Made by a program: the position numbers and the translations under genes
Notes under the pieces: generated by a model
Seen by the model: only the letters and a program-made list of their open reading frames with translations
Told to the model about the DNA's origin: nothing
The model's database searches: none
In this document: piece after piece, positions 56,702 through 64,000 of the stretch
Layout of the letters: every line of letters starts with the position of its first letter
Numbering within the stretch: position 1 is the stretch's first letter
From: JAPOUP01 sp965221405
GTDB lineage: Bacteria > Pseudomonadota > Alphaproteobacteria > Rhodobacterales > Rhodobacteraceae
Direction of reading: 5' to 3'
Assembly: GCA_965221405.1 (NCBI GenBank)
Contig: CBDCSE010000001.1
Span: 186,001 to 250,000, forward strand
Length of the DNA: 64,000 nucleotides

Positions 56702-57667
56702 TCAGTTACGTCCGCCGGTTTTCCGTCGCCTTCGGCCCGCCCGCCCGCCGGTGGACGCCGCCTGTGATGCCGCGGGAAAGGTCTGTCCGTCATTCACGGC
56801 GTCCATGACGCGTGCGAATCTTATCCATTTTCCGCCGTTGGCATCGTGGTTCATCAGGAAGTTGGCCGCATGGACCGCTTCCATCTCCACCGGACGGACC
56901 GGGTTCATGATCGCGCTCGTCATGCCCGCGGCAATGGCCATGGGCAGAAAGGCCGCGTTGATGCCATGACGGTGCGGGAGGCCGAACGAAATGTTCGAGG
57001 CGCCGCAGGTCGTGTTGACCCCCAGCTCCTCCCGGAGCTTTCGCACGAGCGAGAACACCTGTCGCCCTGCGGTCGCCATCGCGCCAACCGGCATGACCAG
57101 AGGATCAACGACTATATCCTCGCTCGGGATGCCGAAATCCGCCGCACGTTCCACGATTTTCCTTGCCACCTGGAACCGAACGTCAGGATCCTCGCTTATA
57201 CCGGTGTCATCATTCGATATCGCGACAACCGGGACATTGTGCTTTTTCACAAGCGGCAGGATCGCCTCCAGCCGTTCTTCCTCGCCCGTGACCGAATTGA
57301 GCAGTGGACGGCCGTATGCGACGCCAAGTCCGGCTTCGAGCGCACCTGGAACGGAACTGTCTATACATAAAGGAACGTCGACAAGCCCTTGGACCAGCTC
57401 GATCATTTTTTTCATGAGCGGTGGTTCGGTCTCGTTTGGATCGGGGTTTGAATTATAAACGACTCCTGCGTTCACGTCGAGGATCATGGCCCCGCAGGCT
57501 ACCTGCTCCAAGGCATCTTTCTCGACGGTCGAGAAGTTTCCTGCCTCAAGCTGTTCGGCGAGGATCTTTCGGCCGGTTGGATTGATCCTTTCGCCAATAA
57601 CGCAGAACGGCTCGTCAAACCCGATGGTGACGGATTTGGAGCGGGATTCGACGACGGTGCGGATCAT
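56702..57667 (-). CDS. methyltetrahydrofolate:corrinoid methyltransferase (pterin-binding domain)
   Basis: GGAGA precedes ATG 57667 (321 aa); longer in-frame starts overlap the upstream gene. The TIM-barrel pterin site shows CVIGERINPTGRKILAEQL (about 22-40), GAMILDVNAGVV, PLCIDSSVPGALEAGL and TCGASNISFGLPHR, as in MetH module 2 and AcsE/MtgA-like enzymes. It should move methyl groups between tetrahydrofolate and a corrinoid protein. The C-terminus is basic (GRRRRKTGG). No corrinoid protein gene is adjacent, so the partner is elsewhere. It is the last gene of a three-gene run with an MTHFR-like enzyme. Confidence 0.88.
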   Translation of the reverse strand: MIRTVVESRSKSVTIGFDEPFCVIGERINPTGRKILAEQLEAGNFSTVEKDALEQVACGAMILDVNAGVVYNSNPDPNETEPPLMKKMIELVQGLVDVPLCIDSSVPGALEAGLGVAYGRPLLNSVTGEEERLEAILPLVKKHNVPVVAISNDDTGISEDPDVRFQVARKIVERAADFGIPSEDIVVDPLVMPVGAMATAGRQVFSLVRKLREELGVNTTCGASNISFGLPHRHGINAAFLPMAIAAGMTSAIMNPVRPVEMEAVHAANFLMNHDANGGKWIRFARVMDAVNDGQTFPAASQAASTGGRAGRRRRKTGGRN

Positions 57668-57683
57668 CCGGAAACTCTCCAGT

Positions 57684-58646
57684 TCATGCCGCGCTTGCGG
57701 TGCGGACGGTGACGCCGCCATGTTCGGCGGCCCAGTTCACGCAGGCCTCCAGTCCACCAATCGGGAAGAAATGGACCCGCTCGATCCCGCCGTCAGCGTC
57801 GGCGGCATTGTATGCGGTAAGTTTCGAGATCAGTTCGGCCGGCTTGAACGGGCGCACCAGCTTTGTCAGATCCCTCGCTCGCCGTTGCAGGACTCCTAGG
57901 GAATTTCCCACGCCGCACGCAATGGCGAATTTGATGAGTGTCTGTAGCCTCGCGGGTCCGGCGACGCCGACATGGACCGGAAGGTCGATGCCCTCTTTGG
58001 CGAGCCGCCTGACCCATGCGACGATTGGTTCCGCTTCGAACGCGAACTGGGTCACGATCGCCATTTCCGCATTCGTGCGCTCCGAGAACGCCTGCTTCCA
58101 GCGCAGGGCTTCCATGGCGTTTCTCTCGGTTCCGTCAGGATCCATGTCCCTGTTTCCCTCGGGATGACCCGCGACGTGAAGGCGCGTGAAGCCGTTTATG
58201 TCGAACAGACCGGTTTCTATGAGCTGCATGGATGAGTGAAACGTACCCGACGGTTCTGCCACGCCGCCCGCGAGCAGCAACGCCTGATTTATTCCGGCCT
58301 CTCCCTGATAGCGGGCGATCCAGTCTTTCAGGGTGCGCGTATCTGGAATGATTCGCGCCGGAAAGTGTGGCATGACGGTAAAGCCGTCACGCGCGATTCG
58401 AGCGGCTGTCTCAACCATGTCCTCAATCGGGGTCCCCTGCAGATGGGCGATGTAGACGCGGGTACCATCGGGCAGGAGTGCACGGAAGTCCTTGATCCTT
58501 GCCGCGGTTCGCGGCATGACCTCGATGGAGTAGTTCCGCAGGATCGACCTGGTCCCGTCCTCTGACTCTCCGGTGTGGTCGAGAGCCATCGGAAAACCCG
58601 TAAGTGCCACCGCGGTCTCTGGTGCGGCCGGGAGTTTCACGCCCAT
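57684..58646 (-). CDS. methylenetetrahydrofolate reductase-family protein
   Basis: TIM-barrel flavoprotein related to MetF: YSIEVMPRTAARIKDF near residue 40, LLLAGGVAEPSGTFHSSMQL mid-protein (the MetF-like substrate strand), and AIVTQFAFEAEPIVAWVRRL (the ITQ strand of MetF). 320 residues. It differs from canonical MetF and is likely a paralogue used in one-carbon metabolism. Its start overlaps the upstream 98-aa gene by ten bases. Reaction direction is not readable from sequence. Confidence 0.85.
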   Translation of the reverse strand: MGVKLPAAPETAVALTGFPMALDHTGESEDGTRSILRNYSIEVMPRTAARIKDFRALLPDGTRVYIAHLQGTPIEDMVETAARIARDGFTVMPHFPARIIPDTRTLKDWIARYQGEAGINQALLLAGGVAEPSGTFHSSMQLIETGLFDINGFTRLHVAGHPEGNRDMDPDGTERNAMEALRWKQAFSERTNAEMAIVTQFAFEAEPIVAWVRRLAKEGIDLPVHVGVAGPARLQTLIKFAIACGVGNSLGVLQRRARDLTKLVRPFKPAELISKLTAYNAADADGGIERVHFFPIGGLEACVNWAAEHGGVTVRTASAA

Positions 58647-58933
58647 CCATCCTTTTCTATGAGCGCCTTCAGTCTCTTGGGTCCATATTCCGCATCGATC
58701 CGGCTGGCTTCGGTGCGGGCCACTTCGTCCTGATCGCCCTCAACCAGGTAGGCGGACGCTTTACGGAAGCCGTTGAGGTAGTCGTCGGTGCCCGTAACGC
58801 CGGCCTTCATCGCGGCTCGGTCAATTGCCTGCTCGAAGCGTTCGGGTAACGCGGCCTTCGCACCATGCCGCCCCTTACCGACAATGATCTGGGCTGGTAT
58901 GTCGCGCCAGTAAACGACAGTGACATCGGGCAT
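58637..58933 (-). CDS. 'virulence factor' family small protein (PF13769-type)
   Basis: ATG 58933 gives 98 residues starting MPDVTVVYWRDIPAQIIVGK, a block typical of a small family annotated as virulence factor in Alphaproteobacteria, followed by LPERFEQAIDRAAMKAG. It is soluble with no signal peptide. The name is historic and does not establish a role. It starts the run with MTHFR-like and pterin methyltransferase genes, an association I recall from other alphaproteobacteria, so a part in corrinoid or folate one-carbon flux is the better guess. Confidence 0.75.
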   Translation of the reverse strand: MPDVTVVYWRDIPAQIIVGKGRHGAKAALPERFEQAIDRAAMKAGVTGTDDYLNGFRKASAYLVEGDQDEVARTEASRIDAEYGPKRLKALIEKDGWA

Positions 58934-59262
58934 CTTCGGCACCTTTCCTGGAACCTGTGCGCTTGTACGCTTCTGAATAACACTGTCGGCGCCTTTTTTC
59001 GACACCTTCAGGCCATGATGCGACGGTCTGCCGAAGGCCACCCGCCATATACCGGCGTCAATAAGGCCGGACCAAGCAATCGCGGGTCCCGGATTCCGTC
59101 AGACGATTTTTGGAGGATTACGTCCCTTTGAAGTTCTTGGACGGGGCGGGTCCGATCTCCGCAGACCATGCAGATAAGAGCGATCATCATGAAAAAGGGC
59201 GACCGTAGCCGCCCCTTCCGGGTGTGTCTGTGTGCTGCGATCAGCGAATCAGCACTCCGGTT

Positions 59263-59907
59263 TCATGGCACAGGATTGCAACCGTTGTTCGGCGAGTTGG
59301 GGACTACGACCTGGAAAGCAACGCTGGGGTCGCCCATGTATTTCGGCCCAATGATACTGTACTCCTCACCGTCGACAGGCTCAAGACGGAAAACCCAGTG
59401 CTCGCCGCCATGAAAGGCGGGCAGACTACTGCTAAAGTCCCAGCTGGTCGCGAACCCCTTACTTCTCTCTCGCCCTTCACTGATGCAGGGAATGTCGGCA
59501 TTGGGCTTGGCGCGAACCCGGATGGTCTTCAGGCCGTGCCTGATCTCAAGTGGAGTGGCGCTCAAGTGGCTCCAGCCGCTCCCTGCATCGATTTGCAGTT
59601 GATTGGCAGTGCCCGAAAGGGCGGTATTCAGGGCAAGTTTCACTCTGGCCGGCTCGCACTTGAAGACTTCCGGTAACGGATGACCTTGAGACCAGGTGTT
59701 GCGTTGATGTTCACTGAGGCAATAGAACCGCCCGCCTGAAGCCCGGATGCGCAGCGTTTCATAACCATAGTTGCCACACCCCCAGACGAGGCCGCCGCCC
59801 TCCAGCCAGACATTTGAGTTGGTTGCTTGGGCATGGACGGCTGCTGGAATGACCGCCATTGCCACTAGGGCAGCAGAGATGGCGTGACAGTATGGTCTGG
59901 ATGGCAA
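59263..59907 (-). CDS. secreted protein of unknown function, 214 aa
   Basis: A signal peptide (AISAALVAMAVIPAAVHAQA) is cleaved near residue 28. The mature part is Trp- and Cys-containing (LVWGCGNYGYETLRI, FYCLSEHQRNTW, HGGEHWVFRLEPVDGEEY) and beta-rich. No family recognised. Its start codon is only 20 bp from the inverted-repeat element at 59928. Looks intact. Confidence 0.6.
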   Translation of the reverse strand: MPSRPYCHAISAALVAMAVIPAAVHAQATNSNVWLEGGGLVWGCGNYGYETLRIRASGGRFYCLSEHQRNTWSQGHPLPEVFKCEPARVKLALNTALSGTANQLQIDAGSGWSHLSATPLEIRHGLKTIRVRAKPNADIPCISEGRERSKGFATSWDFSSSLPAFHGGEHWVFRLEPVDGEEYSIIGPKYMGDPSVAFQVVVPNSPNNGCNPVP

Positions 59908-59927
59908 GACCTTCCGTCGGGCCTTGC

Positions 59928-60340
59928 GGGGTCTATCCCAGCAATGGTACGAAAAGTCCCACAGGATTTTGGTTTGTCTCGGCTCAGCAAGGACTTGATG
60001 GGATTCTCTGCCTCCCGAAATCCCGACAACCGATCCCCCTCAGTTCCGGGAGGCGAATGCCGTCGGCGTCGGGCCCGAGACGAACCCGCCGTTGCCTCCG
60101 GCACAGCGTGCCGCGGACTGTCCCAGTTGAACCCTTCCGGCATGGGGCTCGCGCGCCCTTGTGTCCACAAGGGACACCGGGCGGACTCAAGCGTCCCCGA
60201 CAGACAATACTTCAAGTGGGACACTTGTCCAGATCGGCCCGGCCTGTGTCAACGGGGTCAAGCGGCCCGAAGACAGATCCTCAGGCCCTGTCGACACACA
60301 CACCCTGTGGGACTTTTCGTACCATTTTGGGATAGACCCC
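59928..60340. mobile_element. ~413-bp MITE-like element with 37-38-bp inverted ends
   Basis: The left end 59928-59965 (ggggtctatccca, then aatggtacgaaaagtcccac) and the right end 60304-60340 are reverse complements except for one indel and one substitution. The ~340-bp interior has no convincing gene. No obvious target duplication flanks it. It resembles a non-autonomous transposon and separates the secreted gene from the AAA/DUF4276 pair. Confidence 0.7.
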
Positions 60341-60422
60341 ATGTGTTGGGTCAGCCGGGCAACCACATTGCCACCGATACAATCTCAGTCTATTTGTCGA
60401 TCAGTTTGTTGGAGCAACCCTC

Positions 60423-61562
60423 ATGTCGGCAATGCCAAGACTAAAATCCGTCAGCATTCGCGGTTTTCGGTCTCTCGCCGATGTTGAGCTGTCGGATCTG
60501 GGTGACGTCAGCATCTTGATCGGTGCCAACGGCTCAGGCAAGTCGAACTTCGTTCGCTTCTTTGAAATGCTCAACTGGATGCTTCGGTCTCGTAGTCTGG
60601 TGAATTTCGTTGAGCGTTATGGGGGAGGCGATGACCAACTGTTTGGCGGGAGTCAAACCACCCCGGCCATGCAGGCCGAGATCAACCTGGAGACTCAGCA
60701 AGGCCAAAACGACTATCAATTCACCCTCGCACACGCTCACCCTGACCGATTGATGTTTACTAAGGAAGCCTTTCGATTCAGCAGCAAGGAGCGTCCAGCC
60801 GAGGCCCGGTGGGAAAATCTCGATATCGGCGGGGACCGCCGTGAAGCGCAAATCGTAGAGGTTGCACACTCTCCGCAACCCCCGGGAGTCAACAAGACGA
60901 CCGCACGAACGATCACGCATTTGCTACGGGACTGTGCTGCCTACCAGTTTCATGACACCTCCAACAGATCGAACTTCAAGATCAGTTGGGACATGGAAGA
61001 TAACGCTACCCTGCATTCCCACGGAGGGAACTTGGCAGCGGTGTTGCACAGAATTGAAAATGAGGACCACCGCCGATTTGAACTCATCTGCAGCCACATC
61101 AGTCGTGTGCTGCCCATTTTTGACCAATTCAAGATCGAAAGCAGCTACAACAAAGTCCGCCTTAGGTGGAAGGCGAAGGGAACCGACAAGACATTCGGGG
61201 CTCATCTCACGTCAGACGGGTCCCTGCGCTTCTTTGCCCTCGTCACACTTCTGAACCTCCCCCGGGAGATGCTCCCCAGCGTTATCCTGCTGGATGAGCC
61301 TGAACTCGGCCTGCATCCTGCGGCCATATCGCTGATCGGTGGTATGATCAAAGCACTGGCTTGCGACGTGCAGGTGATTGCTGCGACCCAGTCGCCTCTT
61401 CTTGTAGACGAGTTCGATTTGAAGGATATCATGGTTCTTGAGGCGAAGGAGGGCCGCACGACCTTCCGCCGACTCGACGCCAAAAACTATCAGGATTGGC
61501 TTGACGAGAGTTTCGCACCCGGTGAACTCTGGCAGAAGAATCTCATCGGAGGTCGCCCATGA
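60423..61562 (+). CDS. AAA-family ABC/SMC-type ATPase of a two-gene module
   Basis: 379 residues, ATG 60423 with GGAG nine bases upstream. Walker A GANGSGKS at 34-41, signature-like SDGSLRFFAL at 264-273, Walker B VILLDEPELGLHP at 287-299 and the D/H-loop ATQSPLLVDEF at 321-331. It lacks a long coiled coil, so it is of the RecF/OLD-like AAA_21/AAA_15 group. Coupled by ATGA overlap to a DUF4276 gene. In anti-phage systems of the AbiL/PARIS/OLD kind such ATPases sense phage and release a TOPRIM-type effector. Confidence 0.88.
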   Translation: MSAMPRLKSVSIRGFRSLADVELSDLGDVSILIGANGSGKSNFVRFFEMLNWMLRSRSLVNFVERYGGGDDQLFGGSQTTPAMQAEINLETQQGQNDYQFTLAHAHPDRLMFTKEAFRFSSKERPAEARWENLDIGGDRREAQIVEVAHSPQPPGVNKTTARTITHLLRDCAAYQFHDTSNRSNFKISWDMEDNATLHSHGGNLAAVLHRIENEDHRRFELICSHISRVLPIFDQFKIESSYNKVRLRWKAKGTDKTFGAHLTSDGSLRFFALVTLLNLPREMLPSVILLDEPELGLHPAAISLIGGMIKALACDVQVIAATQSPLLVDEFDLKDIMVLEAKEGRTTFRRLDAKNYQDWLDESFAPGELWQKNLIGGRP

Positions 61563-62209
61563 TCCGCCTTGCGATCTCGGTGGAGGGCCGGACAGAAGAG
61601 GAGTTTGTCAAAGATTTGCTGACTCCACACCTCCAGTCATGCGGCATTGCGGCTCAGCCGATCCTGTTGGGCCGTGCGCGAAATCAGAGCGGACACGGTG
61701 GGGACGTGACTGTTACGAAGCTCGTCAAAGAGATGATCCGTCTGAAGCAGACGTTCGACGTCGTCACGACCTTTGTTGACTTCTACGGCTTTAGAGGGAA
61801 AGGACAAAACTCTGTTGACGACTTGGAGAAAAAGATTCGCACAGATATTGAGGAAAGGATCGGTTGGACGGATGACAAAATCATTCCATATGTCCAGATG
61901 CACGAATTCGAAGGCTTGCTGTTTTCCAATGTAAAGGCTTTCTCGGTGCTGCCTGACCTTCCACATGCGACCATCAGTGCTCTTGAGAAAATTCGGTCAG
62001 GTGTCGCAACACCAGAACACATAAACGACAGCGGGCCCACTGCTCCAAGTTACCGCATTCAAGGCGAGGTTCCGCAATATCAGAAGGTTACTCATGGACC
62101 CCTGATCGCCGCCAGAACGGGACTGGAGAAAATTCGTACAGAGTGTCATCGCTTCAATGCTTGGCTCGAGCACCTGGAAACCTTGCAAGAGCGGGTAGAC
62201 CGCGGCTGA
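61559..62209 (+). CDS. DUF4276 family protein (TOPRIM-like), partner of the AAA ATPase
   Basis: 216 residues, ATG overlapping the ATPase stop as ATGA. ISVEGRTEEEFVKDLL (about 6-21) carries the first acidic residue in the position of the TOPRIM Glu; TFVDFYGFRGK (about 75) and YVQMHEFEGLLF (about 117) hold further conserved acids typical of DUF4276. The family is paired with AAA ATPases in many genomes. The likely job is a nuclease effector regulated by the ATPase; this is inference from architecture and neighbours. Confidence 0.85.
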   Translation: MIRLAISVEGRTEEEFVKDLLTPHLQSCGIAAQPILLGRARNQSGHGGDVTVTKLVKEMIRLKQTFDVVTTFVDFYGFRGKGQNSVDDLEKKIRTDIEERIGWTDDKIIPYVQMHEFEGLLFSNVKAFSVLPDLPHATISALEKIRSGVATPEHINDSGPTAPSYRIQGEVPQYQKVTHGPLIAARTGLEKIRTECHRFNAWLEHLETLQERVDRG

Positions 62210-62568
62210 GGGCAGAATACCACTCCAAGCCGGCTTGATCTGCTCGTTCTTTTGGTCGCCCAGAACGTCAGTGGTTGTCGGGCCAAGCAACTCGACGAGG
62301 AGAACCTCTTACACAGCCACAACTGGCGGGGGTCAGGATTTTGAAGTATAGCGCTGACGTCTGCCGGTGGTGGCACGCCCCCGCATGACCGCCCCCGCAC
62401 GCCCCTGATCCCGAAAACACTTCTTGAGGGCCAGGTTCAGCCTTCTTGCCGCCATGTACGCCCTTTGTCATGCGCTGTAATGGCCAGACCGATGAGATGT
62501 GCCAATCCCATGTCTGTGCCGATCTGGCCACGAGAGGGTGCGCCGGCGGCCTGTAGGGAGTTCTGGTG
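62210..62568. other. intergenic stretch downstream of the AAA/DUF4276 pair
   Basis: About 360 bp, no recognisable gene or repeat. No clear terminator hairpin seen. Confidence 0.3.
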
Positions 62569-62907
62569 TCAGAGCCGCTCCGCCACCCGCCGTGGCGTGA
62601 GGATGGTGAGGCGGGAGCTGTTGCGGACCAGGTGCAGCCGGGAGAACTGCTGCGCCGGCGACCAGCCGATCCAGCGGTCGCGCGCGGCCAGCCTGGACGC
62701 GCCCGGCCGCCAGCCGCCCGGCGCCAGCCAGGTCCCGCCGTGCAGCGCGACATGGCGCAGGCCCTTGCCGACGATGCCGTGGAACCGCAGGTAGTGATGC
62801 TCCCCGGCCAGACGGTCTCGGAGCCGGTGCCCGCGCCCGCCGCGGGTCGGGCGGACCGTGACCTCGCGCGGGTCGACGGACGAATCCGGTGCCGCAGGAA
62901 TCACCAT
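62569..62907 (-). pseudogene. DUF4338 (DruA-like) fragment
   Basis: A 112-residue frame contains FHGIVGKGLRHVALHGGTW, then RLAARDRWIGWSPAQQF and LHLVRNSSRLTIL, ending RRVAERL. This is the N-terminal half of a DUF4338 protein, as in the fusion remnant at 34.1-34.7 kb (there RPRDRWIGWRPERQF). The second half and any transposase are gone. Confidence 0.65.
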
Positions 62908-63437
62908 GGACGCCAGGCTGCCACATGGAAAACGAAATGGCCACCCCCGAAATCACGGCGTGGCGGTCGCCGGGCCGACAATAAAATCGCCCTAGGTGTG
63001 ACCGACTTTGCCGGTGATTGCTGTTCCATTTTGCCGTACAGTGCTGCCAGCGTGTCCGCGACCGACCGGAAAGGCCGGTGCGCGTAGTGCTGTTGGGGCG
63101 GTTTCAGGAATGCGGATCACTTGGCGCGGAAAGAAGGGATCAGGGGTACAGGCACCCGGACGTGGTTGCGTATCCGCAGGGACCGGGAGAGGAAGGGGTT
63201 ACGGTCGTCCGTGCGTACATCGGGGCGGCCACATGCGGCACCGGATCGAGGGTGGCACTCAAGCTGCGGCTGAAGATCTGCGCAATGACCCTCAGGCTGC
63301 CCGACCTGCTTGAACGGCCGACGAACCAAGCAGTCGCGACATAACCGACAAAGTTGGGTTAAACCCAAGATTCACTTGCGCGGCTCCCGGTGGATTGGCT
63401 ATGCTGCCAATAACCGGAATTCGGGGTGCTGGGGGTT
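62908..63437. other. unassigned stretch before the Ppx/GppA gene
   Basis: About 530 bp with only compositional open frames. Presumably holds the promoter of the gene starting near 63456. Confidence 0.3.
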
Positions 63438-63455
63438 GTGGCCAATCTGACTCCA

Positions 63456-64000
63456 ATGAAATTTCCAATGCCGGTGGAGCGTCCCGCGCTGGCGCCTCCC
63501 GATCCGGTAGAACCCTATGCCGCTCTGGATCTGGGTACCAACAGTTGCCGCATGCTGATCGCACAGCCGAAGGGCAGCCAGTTTCATGTGATTGACAGCT
63601 TCTCGAAACCGGTACAACTGGGTTATCGACTGGAAAGCCGGCGGAATTTGAGTCGCGGGTCGATGGAGCGGGCGCTTGGTGCGTTGCGGATCTGCCGACA
63701 GAAGCTTGATCGGCACGGAGTCCGGCGCATGCGGCTTGTCGCGACCGAGGCCTGCCGCCGGGCGGCTAACAGTGAAGAGTTCCTGGAACTCGTCAGGCGC
63801 GAGACAGGGCTTGGGCTTGAAATCATCGATCCCCAGGAGGAAGCCCGGCTCGCCGTGGTCTCCTGTGCGCCACTTGTCAGCACCAGAACCAAACGGCTTC
63901 TGGTCATCGACATCGGCGGCGGGTCCACGGAGCTTGTGTGGATCGATCTGACCAGCGTGCCCCATGTCGACCGCCCACGGGCCATCATGCGGCTGCATAG
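63456..64000 (+). CDS. Ppx/GppA family phosphatase (exopolyphosphatase/ppGpp phosphohydrolase), 5' part only
   Basis: ATG 63456 (GTG 63438 is in frame and also possible) opens a frame that runs off the window. YAALDLGTNSCRMLIAQPK near residue 25 is the phosphate-1 motif of the ASKHA fold, RLVATEACRRAANSEEF follows, and LVIDIGGGSTELVWIDL is the phosphate-2 motif. At least 181 residues are present. Family members remove terminal phosphate from polyphosphate or convert pppGpp; which one cannot be told from this half. Confidence 0.93.
   Translation, partial: MKFPMPVERPALAPPDPVEPYAALDLGTNSCRMLIAQPKGSQFHVIDSFSKPVQLGYRLESRRNLSRGSMERALGALRICRQKLDRHGVRRMRLVATEACRRAANSEEFLELVRRETGLGLEIIDPQEEARLAVVSCAPLVSTRTKRLLVIDIGGGSTELVWIDLTSVPHVDRPRAIMRLH

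Noticed and set aside
63018..63344. 108-residue frame before the Ppx/GppA gene
   Set aside because: Overlaps a competing frame of equal length, arginine-rich and without motifs.

Overview
The window is from the chromosome of a high-GC alphaproteobacterium. The evidence is the lptF-lptG-lptD-surA-pdxA-rsmA order with divergent pepA, a DUF4167 protein beside prfA-prmC, holC, fabI facing pdxH, a B12-dependent class II ribonucleotide reductase, and a corrinoid/one-carbon trio (MTHFR-like, pterin methyltransferase, 'virulence factor' family). A Rhodospirillales-like lineage is my best guess, but the order cannot be fixed from sequence alone. Many decayed insertion sequences (IS1634, IS110/IS1111, IS630, ISAs1 types) suggest a genome undergoing IS expansion and decay.

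Layout. 1-5.5 kb is accessory DNA: a small hypothetical gene, an IS630 remnant, an intact IS1634-family element with an approximately 285-bp target duplication, a solitary AAA ATPase, and a 184-bp element with perfect 27-bp inverted ends. 5.6-9.2 kb is core: gpt and fabI (minus strand), then pdxH, a double cold-shock-domain protein, a DUF192 protein and tRNA-Pro(UGG). 9.2-13.3 kb holds a secreted alpha/beta hydrolase whose gene has a C-tract just after its start, and a broken IS110. 13.4-19.6 kb holds nrdJ and an orphan Fic protein. 20.4-28.0 kb is one plus-strand operon: a sugar-type ABC importer, an MGH1/GH63-like glycosidase and glycerate 2-kinase. The simplest reading is import and breakdown of glucosyl- or mannosylglycerate.

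28-38 kb is accessory: an ABM monooxygenase, a PD-(D/E)XK nuclease with an unknown partner gene, decayed mobile DNA including a DUF4338(DruA-like)-ISAs1 fusion, an AAA/PD-(D/E)XK protein, and a secreted-protein gene interrupted by a 29-G homopolymer that looks phase-variable. 38.3-58.9 kb is mostly housekeeping: selO, nucleoside hydrolase, mazG, speB-like, prfA, prmC, DUF4167, the LPS-transport operon, pepA, holC and the one-carbon trio. 59-62.9 kb is accessory again: a secreted hypothetical, a roughly 410-bp inverted-repeat element, a two-gene AAA ATPase plus DUF4276 module (candidate anti-phage system) and a second DUF4338 remnant. The window ends inside a Ppx/GppA phosphatase gene.
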